Source: Nocardioides glacieisoli (GTDB taxonomy: Bacteria > Actinomycetota > Actinomycetes > Propionibacteriales > Nocardioidaceae). Taken from it: a DNA stretch of 64,000 bases. Numbering within the stretch: position 1 is the stretch's first letter; every line of letters starts with the position of its first letter. The DNA lies in contig NZ_SDWS01000001.1 of the NCBI RefSeq assembly GCF_004137245.1, positions 62,001 to 126,000 on the forward strand. Reading direction: 5' to 3'. Of the stretch, positions 18,615 to 26,822 are shown one piece after another. The position numbers and the translations under genes are program-made. The notes beneath the pieces were generated by a model that worked only from the letters and a program-made list of their open reading frames with translations, searched no databases and was not told where the DNA came from.

Positions 18615-18640
18615 AGCCCCCGGGCGTTCCCGGGGGCTGG
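18613..18640 (+). terminator. clpX terminator hairpin
   Basis: CCAGCCCCCGGG pairs perfectly with CCCGGGGGCTGG around a CGTT loop: a 12-bp, almost pure G-C stem directly after the tandem repeat. No U-tract follows. Confidence 0.85.
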
Positions 18641-18758
18641 GTAGTCCGATGTGACCAGACTGGTCTAGTCATTTCGGACTATTCCTGACCATCGACCGTG
18701 ATCACGCGTCATGACCCGCCCAGACTGGCGTCTCGTCCATGTGTGGGAAGGGGACCCC

Positions 18759-19451
18759 GTGGGGGTTGATCCGAAGCGGCCGCTCGTCGGTTTCGCTCTC
18801 GTCGCCATGCTCTGTGCCGTCCTGATGCTCCTCTCGGTCGGCCGTGGCTGGAGCTTCGACTTCGTCCAGCCGGGCAAGCCGATCGCGTCGTCCGTGGGGG
18901 GTCACGTCGAGCGCATTCCTGCGCCCGCCCCTGACGCTGCCGAGCCGGTCGAGACGGGGTTCCCGGTCGTGCTGAGCACGCAGCCGCTCCCGGTGCCGAC
19001 TCCGTCGCCCGCGACGACGGTGGCGAAGAAGGCGAAGACCGCCACGACCTCCCTCGAGACGGCCACCACCACCTCTGACCAGACCTTGGTCGCCGACGAC
19101 ACCGCCGACGACACCTCCGGCCGTACGACCGACCGCGCCGCTGGCAGGGCCGACCGCCAGGCCGACCGGGCCGCTGCCCGCGCCGAGCGCAAGGCTGCCC
19201 GCCACGAGGCCAGGGCGCAGCGCAAGGCCGACCGTGAGGCCGCGAGGACCGAGCGTCGCGCGGAGAAGACGGCCGCCAGGTCCGCCCGGGCCGCCGAGAA
19301 GGCCGCGGCTAAGGCCGCCCGCGACGCGCAGAAGGCCGCTGACAAGGCCGCCCGCGACACGGAGAAGGCTGCCGACAGGGCTGCCCGCGATGCAGAGAAG
19401 GCTGCCGCTCAGGCTGCCAAGGACGCACGGAAGGCCGGCCGCAAGGGCTGA
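18759..19451 (+). CDS. Single-pass membrane protein with a long Ala/Lys/Arg-rich helical tail, function unknown
   Basis: A 230-residue protein. After a short positive N-terminus (VGVDPKRP) comes one hydrophobic helix (LVGFALVAMLCAVLMLLS), a Pro/Thr-rich linker of about 100 residues, and from about residue 120 a tail almost wholly of Ala, Arg, Lys, Asp and Glu with a repeating KAARDAEKAA pattern. By the positive-inside rule the tail should lie outside the membrane; if the topology were inverted the tail would look like a histone-H1-type nucleic-acid binder. The GTG at 18759 has GAAGGGG in front; an in-frame ATG at 18711 has no such site. I do not recognise a family. Confidence 0.65.
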   Translation: MGVDPKRPLVGFALVAMLCAVLMLLSVGRGWSFDFVQPGKPIASSVGGHVERIPAPAPDAAEPVETGFPVVLSTQPLPVPTPSPATTVAKKAKTATTSLETATTTSDQTLVADDTADDTSGRTTDRAAGRADRQADRAAARAERKAARHEARAQRKADREAARTERRAEKTAARSARAAEKAAAKAARDAQKAADKAARDTEKAADRAARDAEKAAAQAAKDARKAGRKG

Positions 19452-19634
19452 GCCCTTCATCTCCTCGCCCAGCAGTGCGTGAGGAGGATTCTGCGCCCCC
19501 TGAGCACTCCTCACGCACCGCTCGGGCGCGGGTCGTACGGGGACACGCGCGCCAGCGGTGGCTGAGGCGGATCCAGCGCGTCCGAAATCCTCCCCACGCA
19601 CCGCTCGGGCGCCGACCCGCCGGCCGGCGGTGGC

Positions 19635-19668
19635 CCAGCCACGTGCCGAGCGCAAGGCATGTGGCTGG
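19635..19668. repeat. Palindromic element copy 1
   Basis: CCAGCCAC (19635-19642) and GTGGCTGG (19661-19668) enclose an 18-base loop containing CCGAGCG. It closely resembles the element at 19718, so this looks like a REP-like intergenic palindrome or a transcription terminator repeat. Confidence 0.7.
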
Positions 19669-19717
19669 AGCACCGCTCGACGCGGGTCGCACGCGGACAC
19701 GCCGGGCCGGCGGTGCC

Positions 19718-19751
19718 CCAGCCACGTTCCGAGCGTCGGACATGTGGCTGG
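19718..19751. repeat. Palindromic element copy 2
   Basis: Same 34-base plan as the copy 83 bases upstream: CCAGCCAC and GTGGCTGG arms with the loop changed at only a few positions (GTTCCGAGCG against GTGCCGAGCG). Arms are fully conserved. It ends 31 bases before the valS stop codon and may terminate valS. Confidence 0.7.
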
Positions 19752-19782
19752 ATCACCGCTCGACGCGAAGGTCGGGTGCGGG

Positions 19783-22413
19783 TCAGGTCGCGGGAGCGTC
19801 CTCGACGGGCGCGAGCTCGGCGGTGACGCGGAGCTCGTTCAACGAGTCGTCGGCGACGAAGTCGAGCGAGCCGACGACGTTCCCCACGGCGCGGAGGTCG
19901 TCCTCCGCCTCCCGGGCAGCCTCGACCAGCGCGGTCGGGCCGGTGATCTCCACGCGGGAGAGCGGGGCGCGCATCTTGGCCTTCGCCTGCGACTTCGCTC
20001 CGCGGATCCCGGTGAGGGCGGCCGCGACGGCGTCCAGGACCAGCGGCTGCGAGGCTGCCGCGGAGCCCAGGTCGGCGGCGGTCGGCCAGGCGGCGCGGTG
20101 GATCGAGCCCTCCTGCCACCACGACCAGACCTCCTCGGTCGCGTAGGGCAGGATCGGCGCGAGCAGGCGCAGCTGGACGTGCAGGGCGATGGCCAGCGTG
20201 GCGCGGGCCGAGTCGGTGCCGACCCCGCCGTCGGTGTCGTACGCACGCTCCTTGACCAGCTCGAGGTAGTCGTCGCAGAACTCCCAGAAGAACTTCTCGG
20301 TGACCTCGAGCGCGGTCGTGTAGTCGTACGCGTCGAACGCCTCGGTCGCCCGTCGGACCACGATCTCGAGCCGGCCCAGCAGGGCGCAGTCGACCGGGTT
20401 GCTGACGGCGGCCGGGCTGAGCGAGGTCGCGCCGACGTTGCCGAGGACGAACTTCGAGGCGTTGAGCACCTTCATCGCGAGCCGGCGCCCGACCTTCATC
20501 TGCGTCTCGTCGAAGGGCGAGTCCATGCCGGGGCGGCCGATGGCGGCGCGCCAGCGGACGGCGTCGGCGCCGTACTTCTCGAGGATGTCGGTCGGGACGA
20601 CGACGTTGCCCTTGGACTTCGACATCTTCTTGCGGTCGGGGTCGACGATGAAGCCCGAGATCATCGCGTGCGACCAGGGCGCGACGCCGTTCTCGAAGTC
20701 GGCGCGGACGACACGGGAGAAGAGCCAGGTGCGGATGATGTCGTGTGCGTGGGTCGCGAGGTCGTAGGGGAAGACCCGCGAGAACAGGTCGTCGTCGACC
20801 TCCCACATGCCCGCGATGTGGGGCGTCAGCGACGACGTCGCCCACGTGTCCATCACGTCGGGGTCACCGACGAAGCCGCCGGGCTTGCCACGCTGGTCCT
20901 CGGTGTACCCGTGCGGCGCCTCGGTCGACGGATCGACCGGGAGCTGGTCCTCCGACGGCATGAGCGGGTGGTCGTGGTCGGGCTCGCCGTCGGCGTCGAG
21001 GGGGTACCAGACGGGGAACGGGATGCCGAAGAACCGCTGCCGCGAGATCAGCCAGTCGCCGTTGAGGCCGCCGACCCAGTTGTCGTAGCGGTGCTTCATG
21101 TGGGCGGGGATCCAGGTGATCTCCTCGCCGCGGACGAGCATCTCCTTGCGCAGCTGCGCGTCGCGGCCGCCGTTCTTGATGTACCACTGACGCGTGGCGA
21201 CGATCTCGAGCGGCTTGTCGCCCTTCTCGAAGAAGTTTGCCATCCGCTGGGTGGGCTTGGGCTCGCCGTCGAGGTCGCCGGACTCGCGGAGCAGGGCGAC
21301 CATCGCCTCGCGGGCGCTGAAGGTCGTCTTGCCCGCCATCTCGGCGTACGCCGTCGACGCGGCGTCGCTGCCGAGCCATTCGGGCGTCTCGCGGAGCAGT
21401 CGCCCGTCGCGGCCGACGACCGTGCGGACCGGGAGGCTGAGCTCGCGCCACCACATGACGTCGGTGAGGTCACCGAACGTGCAGCACATCGCGATGCCCG
21501 CGCCCTTGTCGGGCTCGGCGGCGGGGTGCGCGAGGACGGGGATCTCGACGCCGAAGACCGGAGAGGTGACCGTGGTCCCGAACAGGCCCTGGTAGCGCTC
21601 GTCGTCGGGGTGCGCGATCAGCGCGACGACGCTCGGGATCAGCTCCGGTCGCGTCGTCTCGATGTGGAGCGGCGAGCCGTCAGGCTTGTGGAACGCGACC
21701 CGGTGGTAGGCACCCGGGTAGTCGCGCGCCTCGAGCTCGGCCTGGGCGACGGCGGTCTGGAACGTGACGTCCCAGAGCGTCGGCGCCTCGGAGAGGTAGG
21801 CCTCGCCGCGCGCGTAGTTGCGCAGGAACGCGCGCTGGCTGACGGTGCGGGAGTGGTCGCCGATCGTCGTGTAGGTCGGGTTCCACTGGACCGAGAGGCC
21901 GAGCTGGCGCCAGAGCGCCTCGAAGGCCTTCTCGTCCTCGACGACGAGCTGCTCGCACAGCTCGATGAAGTTGGGCCGGCTGATCGGGACCTGCTTCTTG
22001 GGGTCCGGGTTCTCCGGGGGCGTGAAGTCGGCGTCGTACGGCAGCGTGGGGTCGCAGCGCACGCCGAAGTAGTTCTGGACGCGGCGCTCGGTCGGCAGGC
22101 CGTTGTCGTCCCAGCCGATCGGGTAGAAGACGGCCTTGCCCTGCATCCGCTGGTAGCGCGCGATCAGGTCGGTGTGGCTGTAGGAGTAGACGTGGCCGAC
22201 GTGCAGCGACCCGCTGACGGTCGGCGGCGGCGTGTCGATGGAGTAGACGTTCTCCCGCGGCTGCGTGCGGTCGAAGGCATAGGTGTCGTTGTCAGCCCAC
22301 GTGCGCGACCACTTGTCCTCGAGCCCCTCCAGCGCCGGACGCTCCGGTACGACGACGGCACGCGGATCGGTGCTCGTCGTCTCCGGGGCCTGGGTGCTGG
22401 GGTTCTCAGTCAT
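19783..22413 (-). CDS. valS: Valyl-tRNA synthetase, archaeal-type
   Basis: An 876-residue class I synthetase with tRNA-Val as substrate. HIGH motif SGSLHVGH (residues 67-74), KMSKS at 596-600 ([13 protein letters not shown]), editing domain between, and a C-terminal anticodon-binding domain. The text after [18 protein letters not shown], is the version seen in archaeal-type ValRS, not the WxPGxDHAGIATQ of the usual bacterial enzyme such as that of M. tuberculosis. The C-terminal Val-coiled-coil arm is short. It keeps the conserved position between clpX and folC, so replacement in place is likely. Confidence 0.93.
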   Translation of the reverse strand: MTENPSTQAPETTSTDPRAVVVPERPALEGLEDKWSRTWADNDTYAFDRTQPRENVYSIDTPPPTVSGSLHVGHVYSYSHTDLIARYQRMQGKAVFYPIGWDDNGLPTERRVQNYFGVRCDPTLPYDADFTPPENPDPKKQVPISRPNFIELCEQLVVEDEKAFEALWRQLGLSVQWNPTYTTIGDHSRTVSQRAFLRNYARGEAYLSEAPTLWDVTFQTAVAQAELEARDYPGAYHRVAFHKPDGSPLHIETTRPELIPSVVALIAHPDDERYQGLFGTTVTSPVFGVEIPVLAHPAAEPDKGAGIAMCCTFGDLTDVMWWRELSLPVRTVVGRDGRLLRETPEWLGSDAASTAYAEMAGKTTFSAREAMVALLRESGDLDGEPKPTQRMANFFEKGDKPLEIVATRQWYIKNGGRDAQLRKEMLVRGEEITWIPAHMKHRYDNWVGGLNGDWLISRQRFFGIPFPVWYPLDADGEPDHDHPLMPSEDQLPVDPSTEAPHGYTEDQRGKPGGFVGDPDVMDTWATSSLTPHIAGMWEVDDDLFSRVFPYDLATHAHDIIRTWLFSRVVRADFENGVAPWSHAMISGFIVDPDRKKMSKSKGNVVVPTDILEKYGADAVRWRAAIGRPGMDSPFDETQMKVGRRLAMKVLNASKFVLGNVGATSLSPAAVSNPVDCALLGRLEIVVRRATEAFDAYDYTTALEVTEKFFWEFCDDYLELVKERAYDTDGGVGTDSARATLAIALHVQLRLLAPILPYATEEVWSWWQEGSIHRAAWPTAADLGSAAASQPLVLDAVAAALTGIRGAKSQAKAKMRAPLSRVEITGPTALVEAAREAEDDLRAVGNVVGSLDFVADDSLNELRVTAELAPVEDAPAT

Positions 22414-22490
22414 GTGCTGAGTCTATGGACGGGCCTCCTGCCTGCGAAAACGAGTATCGACCGTGTCGCGGCCGTGGATAGCGTCCTGCC

Positions 22491-23408
22491 ATGGAGCTCG
22501 AGTTCTTCACCGCCCCGCAGCCGTTCCTCGACGTCGCCGGCGACCTGCTCGCCGCGGAGCCCGTCCTGGGCAGCGTGATCGCCAGCGTCACCTCGCGGAC
22601 GGCGCGCGAGATCGCGTCCGGGACCGACTCGTGGGCCGAGGTCGGCGCACCCTTCGAGCGGTGGTGGGTGGTCGTCCGCGACGACGCCGGCACGGTGGTG
22701 AGCGCGGCGATGCGGACGGCTCCGTTCAAGCCCTACCCGACCTTCGCGCTGCCGATGTCGGACGATGCGGCGTACGCCCTCGCGACGGCGTTGCACGAGC
22801 GCGGCGAGCACCTCGGCGGGGCCAACGGCGCCCTGCCTGGGGCCGAGGTGCTCGCCCGGGCGACCGCCGAGCTCGCCGGCGGCGAGATGGTGTCGGAGAA
22901 GGCGACCCGGCTCTGGGAGTGCACCTCGGTCGAGGTCCCGCCGGCGCCCGAGGGACGCCTGCGCCTCGCGACCGAGGACGACGCGGAGCTGGTGCTCGCG
23001 TGGTTCACCGCCTTCCACGCCGAGGCCGACGAGCAGGCCGGCCGTGAGCCCGACCCGGAGTCCGGGGAGCACAACACCCTCGACAGCGTCCTGATCCGGA
23101 TCCGAGAGGGTGTCGAGTGGCTCTGGGAGCTGCCGGACGGCACCGTCGCGCACCTCACCGGCTCGGGGCTGCCGTCCTACGGGGTCGCCCGCATCGGCCC
23201 CGTCTACACGCCCCGGGAGCACCGCGGCGGCGGCATCGCGTCGTACGTCGTGGGCGAGCTGACGCGACGCGGGCTCGAGGCCGGGAACCGGATGTGCCTG
23301 TTCACCGACCAGGCGAACCCCACCTCGAACAAGATCTACGCCGGCCTCGGCTACGAGCCGGTCGTCGAGATGGCCGAGCACCTCGTCACCGTCCCCGTGA
23401 AGCCCTAG
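22491..23408 (+). CDS. GNAT-family N-acetyltransferase
   Basis: A 305-residue protein whose C-terminal half (about 160-300) is a GNAT domain: RLRLATEDDAELVLAWF at its start, the acetyl-CoA-binding loop YTPREHRGGGIASYVVGEL (R/Q-x-x-G-x-G/A type) and TDQANPTSNKIYAGLGYEPV near the end. The N-terminal half is a degenerate GNAT-like or substrate domain. Acetyl acceptor unknown. Divergent from valS with 77 bases between the starts; 9 bases separate it from the next gene. Confidence 0.85.
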   Translation: MELEFFTAPQPFLDVAGDLLAAEPVLGSVIASVTSRTAREIASGTDSWAEVGAPFERWWVVVRDDAGTVVSAAMRTAPFKPYPTFALPMSDDAAYALATALHERGEHLGGANGALPGAEVLARATAELAGGEMVSEKATRLWECTSVEVPPAPEGRLRLATEDDAELVLAWFTAFHAEADEQAGREPDPESGEHNTLDSVLIRIREGVEWLWELPDGTVAHLTGSGLPSYGVARIGPVYTPREHRGGGIASYVVGELTRRGLEAGNRMCLFTDQANPTSNKIYAGLGYEPVVEMAEHLVTVPVKP

Positions 23409-23417
23409 CCTCGTCGG

Positions 23418-24416
23418 ATGCGCACGACCCTGCTCCTCACCCTGTCCCTCGTGGTCGCCGCCGTGGCGCTGCCGGCCGGGGCCGCCCCGCAGGTCGAGCG
23501 GCACGCGGCGCCGGTGCACGCGGTCGGCGGGTGCGCGCTGTTCCCGGCCGACAACCCGTGGAACCGGCGGATCGACGGTCGCCCGGTGTGGAAGCAGTCC
23601 CGCGCGATCGTGGCCGCGCAGGCGGCGGGGCACGACCTGCACCTCGACCTCGGCACGAGCGAGGAGTACTACGGCATCCCGGTCAACGTCGTCAACGAGG
23701 ACCAGCCGCTGCTGCCGCTGCAGTTCGGCGTGGACGGCGAGGACTACGGCGACGAGAGCGACCGCGGGCCGGTGTTCGTCCCGGCCGACGCCGCGATCGA
23801 GGGCGGCAGCACCGCCGACCCCGACCCCGACTCCGGTGACCGGCACGTGATCACCGTGCGGCGGGGCACCTGCGACCTCGTCGAGCTGTACGCCGCCGAG
23901 CGGGTGCGTGACTCCTCCGGCAGGGTCGTCGCCTGGCGGGCCGCCGCGGCCGCCCGCTGGGACCTGTCGTCCAACCAGCTGCGACCGGCCCGCTGGACCT
24001 CGGCCGACGCCGCCGGCCTGCCGATCCTGCCCGGCCTGCTGTCCTACGATGAGGCGGCGTCCGGCCGGATCACCCATGCCCTGCGCTTCACCCTCCCGAC
24101 TGCCCGCCACGCGTACACGTGGCCGGCCCGCCACTGCGGCCCGAGCGGCAACACGGCGCGGGACCTGCCGGCGTACGGCATGCGCTTCCGGTTGAAGAAG
24201 TCGTTCCCGACGGCCCGCTACTCGGGCGCGGCCAAGGCCGTCGTGGTCGCGATGAAGCGCTACGGGCTGGTCTACGCCGACCAGGGCTCGGCGATGTACG
24301 TCACCGGCACCGCGGACCCGCGCTGGGCCGACGCCCTCGACCAGTTCCGCGAGCACCCGCTCGACGGTCGTTCGCTCGAGGTCGTGAAGCCGTGGAAGCG
24401 GATCGTCCGCTGCTGA
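23418..24416 (+). CDS. Secreted protein of unknown function
   Basis: A 332-residue protein with a clear signal peptide (MRTTLLLTLSLVVAAVALPAGAAP, cleavage near residue 23). The mature part has GGCALFPADNPWNRRID at its start, an acidic central region (DEDQPLLPL-like, EDYGDESDRGP), a Trp-rich stretch (ARWDLSSNQLRPARW), and four or so Cys including one at the very C-terminus. The NPWN motif and later GMRFRLKKSF recur in uncharacterised secreted actinobacterial proteins as I recall them. No catalytic site recognised. It follows the acetyltransferase with a 9-base gap. Confidence 0.75.
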   Translation: MRTTLLLTLSLVVAAVALPAGAAPQVERHAAPVHAVGGCALFPADNPWNRRIDGRPVWKQSRAIVAAQAAGHDLHLDLGTSEEYYGIPVNVVNEDQPLLPLQFGVDGEDYGDESDRGPVFVPADAAIEGGSTADPDPDSGDRHVITVRRGTCDLVELYAAERVRDSSGRVVAWRAAAAARWDLSSNQLRPARWTSADAAGLPILPGLLSYDEAASGRITHALRFTLPTARHAYTWPARHCGPSGNTARDLPAYGMRFRLKKSFPTARYSGAAKAVVVAMKRYGLVYADQGSAMYVTGTADPRWADALDQFREHPLDGRSLEVVKPWKRIVRC

Positions 24417-24441
24417 CGGTGCCCCCTAGACTCGGTACGAG

Positions 24442-25800
24442 ATGACTGATACCCAGCCTGAAGCCCGCCCAGCCCAGACCTTCGCCGAGGTCGAGGACGC
24501 CCTGCTGTCACGCTGGCCGGAGACCAAGCTCGAGCCGAGCCTGGACCGGATCCAGGCGTTCACCGAGCTGCTCGGGGAGCCGCAGCGCTCGTTCCGCACG
24601 GTGCACCTGACCGGCACCAACGGCAAGACCAGCACCAGTCGGATGATCGAGACGCTCCTGCGTGCCCTCGACCTCCGCACCGGCCGCTTCACCTCCCCGC
24701 ACCTCGAGAAGATGAGCGAGCGGATCAGCGTCGACGGCGAGCCGCTCGACGACGAGGCCTTCGTCCGCGCGTTCAACGACGTCGCGGCGTACACGCACCT
24801 CGTCGATGCCGAGCAGGAGCACCCGCTGAGCTTCTTCGAGACGATCGTCGGGATGGCCTACGCCGCCTTCGCCGACGCGCCGGTCGACGTGGCCGTGGTC
24901 GAGGTCGGGATGGGCGGCGCGTGGGACGCGACCAACGTGGTCGACGCCGACGTCGCGGTGGTCCTGCCGATCGCCGTCGACCACGAGAAGTACCTCGGCA
25001 GCGACGCGGCCACGATCGCGGTCGAGAAGGCCGGGATCATCAAGCCCGGCTCGGTCGCGGTGCTCGCCGAGCAGACCCCGGAGGTCGCCGCCGTCCTGCT
25101 CGAGCGGGCCGCCGAGGTCGGCGCGACGGTCGCCCGCGAGGGCGTGGAGTTCGGCGTCATCAGCCGCACGCCCGCGGTCGGCGGCCAGATGGTGTCCCTC
25201 CAAGGCCTGCGCGGGGCGTACGACGACGTGTTCCTGCCGCTCTACGGCGCCCACCAGGCGCAGAACGCCGCCGTCGCCCTCGCCGCGGTCGAGTCGTTCG
25301 GCACCGGCCTGCTCGACGAGGACCTGGTCCGCGCCGCGTTCGCCGAGGTGACCTCGCCGGGCCGGCTCGAGATCATCCGCCGCAGCCCCACCATCGTGCT
25401 CGACGCGGCCCACAACCCGCACGGCGCCGAGGCGCTCGCAGCGGCGCTGGAGGACTCCTTCGCGTTCAGCCCGCTCGTCGGCGTGCTCGGCGTGATGGAG
25501 GACAAGGACCACGAGGGCCTGCTCAACGCCCTGGAGCCGGTGCTCTCCTACGTCGTCTGCACCCAGAACTCCACCCCGCGCTCGATGTCCGCCGCCGCCC
25601 TCGGCCGCGCCGCCGCGGAGGTCTTCGGTGAGGACCGGGTCAGCGTCGTGCCCGACCTCGCGGAGGCCATCGACCGCGCCGCCACGCTCGCCGAGGCGCA
25701 GGAGGCGATCGAGGTGTCGATCGGCTCGGGTGCCGTCCTCGTGACCGGCTCCGTCGTCACCGTGGGTGAGGCGCGCGCGATGCTCAAGGGCCGCCAGTGA
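24442..25800 (+). CDS. folC: Folylpolyglutamate synthase / dihydrofolate synthase
   Basis: A 452-residue Mur-ligase-related enzyme adding glutamate to dihydropteroate or folates. P-loop GTNGKTST starts at residue 58; SFFETIVGMAY and VDVAVVEVGMGGAWDATN follow; DAAHNPHGAEAL is the C-terminal domain signature. ATG start; 4-base overlap with the DUF4233 gene. The order folC - DUF4233 - ndk is that of Rv2447c-Rv2445c. Confidence 0.95.
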   Translation: MTDTQPEARPAQTFAEVEDALLSRWPETKLEPSLDRIQAFTELLGEPQRSFRTVHLTGTNGKTSTSRMIETLLRALDLRTGRFTSPHLEKMSERISVDGEPLDDEAFVRAFNDVAAYTHLVDAEQEHPLSFFETIVGMAYAAFADAPVDVAVVEVGMGGAWDATNVVDADVAVVLPIAVDHEKYLGSDAATIAVEKAGIIKPGSVAVLAEQTPEVAAVLLERAAEVGATVAREGVEFGVISRTPAVGGQMVSLQGLRGAYDDVFLPLYGAHQAQNAAVALAAVESFGTGLLDEDLVRAAFAEVTSPGRLEIIRRSPTIVLDAAHNPHGAEALAAALEDSFAFSPLVGVLGVMEDKDHEGLLNALEPVLSYVVCTQNSTPRSMSAAALGRAAAEVFGEDRVSVVPDLAEAIDRAATLAEAQEAIEVSIGSGAVLVTGSVVTVGEARAMLKGRQ

Positions 25801-26204
25801 GCGAGACGCCCGCGCCCGACGCTCCTGCCAACACCGAGCGCTCTCCGCGCCGCGGCATGTGCGCCGCCGTGCTCAGCCTCGAGGCGATCGCGCTCGGACT
25901 CACGGCCCCGGTGATGATCACCATCGCCGACGTCGACACCAGCACGGCGCTGTCGGTCGGGCTCGGCCTGGCCGTGGTCTGCCTGCTGCTCGCCGGCATG
26001 CTCCGCGCGGAGTGGGCCTACCTCGCCGGGTACGTCGTGCAGGTCGCGGCCATCGCGCTCGGCTTCGTCGTCCCGGTGATGTTCGGCCTGGGCGCGATCT
26101 TCGCCGCGCTCTGGGCGGGCGCCGACCTGCTCGGCCGCAAGATCGAGCGCGAGCGCGCCGAGGCCTGGGCGGCCTGGCGCGCCGACCAGTCCGACGCTGG
26201 CTAG
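25797..26204 (+). CDS. DUF4233 family small membrane protein
   Basis: A 135-residue protein with about four hydrophobic helices (MCAAVLSLEAIALGLTAP..., LSVGLGLAVVCLLLAGML, YVVQVAAIALGFVVPVMF, GLGAIFAALWAGADLLG) ending in a charged tail. It is the counterpart of Rv2446c, always placed between folC and ndk in actinobacteria; function unknown. GTG start overlapping the folC stop (GTGA), so translation is coupled. Nine bases separate it from ndk. Confidence 0.85.
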   Translation: MSETPAPDAPANTERSPRRGMCAAVLSLEAIALGLTAPVMITIADVDTSTALSVGLGLAVVCLLLAGMLRAEWAYLAGYVVQVAAIALGFVVPVMFGLGAIFAALWAGADLLGRKIERERAEAWAAWRADQSDAG

Positions 26205-26213
26205 GCTTCCGGC

Positions 26214-26645
26214 ATGACCGACCCCCAGCGCTCCCTCGTCCTCGTCAAGCCCGACGGTGTACGCCGCGGCCTCTCGGGCGAGATCCTGCGCCGGATCGAG
26301 GGCAAGGGCTACACGCTCGCCGCCGTCGAGCTGCGCAGCGCGACCCCCGAGATCCTCGCCGCCCACTACGCCGAGCACGAGGGCAAGCCGTTCTACGGCC
26401 CGCTCGTCGAGTTCATGCTCTCCGGTCCGGTGCTCGCCGTGGTCATCGAGGGCGAGCGGTGCATCGAGGGCTTCCGCTCCCTCGCGGGCGCCACCGACCC
26501 CACCGTCGCCGCCCCCGGCACCATCCGCGGCGACCTCGGTCGTGACTGGGGCCTCGCCGTCCAGCAGAACCTCGTGCACGGCTCGGACTCCGAGGAGTCC
26601 GCCGCCCGCGAGATCGGGATCTGGTTTCCCGAGCTCAGCGCGTAG
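26214..26645 (+). CDS. ndk: Nucleoside diphosphate kinase
   Basis: A 143-residue kinase that equilibrates NTP pools by a phosphohistidine intermediate; catalytic His122 lies in [24 protein letters not shown] at the start and the Kpn-loop region are typical. Slightly longer than the 136 residues of M. tuberculosis NdkA. The stop codon lies inside the left arm of a strong hairpin, so termination is directly behind the gene. Confidence 0.96.
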   Translation: MTDPQRSLVLVKPDGVRRGLSGEILRRIEGKGYTLAAVELRSATPEILAAHYAEHEGKPFYGPLVEFMLSGPVLAVVIEGERCIEGFRSLAGATDPTVAAPGTIRGDLGRDWGLAVQQNLVHGSDSEESAAREIGIWFPELSA

Positions 26646-26677
26646 CCGCGAGCTCGCTCGCGCGCTACGCGCTGAGC
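26633..26677 (+). terminator. ndk terminator overlapping the stop codon
   Basis: GCTCAGCGCGTAG (26633-26645, including the TAG stop) pairs perfectly with CTACGCGCTGAGC (26665-26677), a 13-bp stem with a 19-base loop that is itself partly palindromic (GCGAGCTCGC). The stem is closed across the stop codon. Confidence 0.8.
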
Positions 26678-26699
26678 GAGGCATCTTTCACCTCCGCCC

Positions 26700-26751
26700 C
26701 ACGCGCCTCGCGCGTGTCCTGCCGGGAACACCGAGCCGCGCTCCTTAACCT
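26700..26751 (+). promoter_or_regulatory. Candidate mre operon promoter and palindrome
   Basis: GGGAAC (26724-26729) and TAACCT (26746-26751) are spaced by 16 bases. The -35 would suit an ECF sigma factor of the SigE type, which recognises GGAAC. Just upstream CACGCGC-CTC-GCGCGTG (26700-26716) is a perfect 7-bp palindrome that could be an operator. mreB starts 71 bases after the -10. By eye only. Confidence 0.35.
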
Positions 26752-26822
26752 GAGCGTGGGTCGGAGCCAGCGCTGACCCCTCTTCCCGGAGCACCACCCG
26801 ACCTGCAGGGGCAGCAGCGGCA

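Larger units (their letters stand above)
19452..19782. repeat. Gene-free repeat array between convergent genes
   Basis: This stretch holds no gene. GTGCGTGAGGAG (19475-19486) pairs with CTCCTCACGCAC (19507-19518), and GTGCGTGAGGAGGATT also pairs with AATCCTCCCCACGCAC (19586-19601, one mismatch). After that, degenerate units beginning ACCGCTCG(G/A) recur with the CGCTCG of each at 19519, 19602, 19674 and 19757, a spacing of 83, 72 and 83 bases. Two units contain a hairpin CCAGCCAC...GTGGCTGG. The array separates the 3' ends of the Lys-rich protein gene and valS. Confidence 0.75.

Noticed and set aside
19452..19782. CRISPR array
   Set aside because: The repeats are few, degenerate and 72-83 bases apart with related rather than unique spacers, and there are no cas genes.
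22414..22490. T-box or other leader riboswitch for valS
   Set aside because: Only 77 bases separate valS from the divergent gene, too short for a T-box, and no T-box core sequence was seen.
19558..22578. A 1006-codon plus-strand open frame opposite valS
   Set aside because: High G+C makes the antisense frame of a real gene free of stops. ValRS motifs are on the minus strand; the plus-strand product shows no domain.
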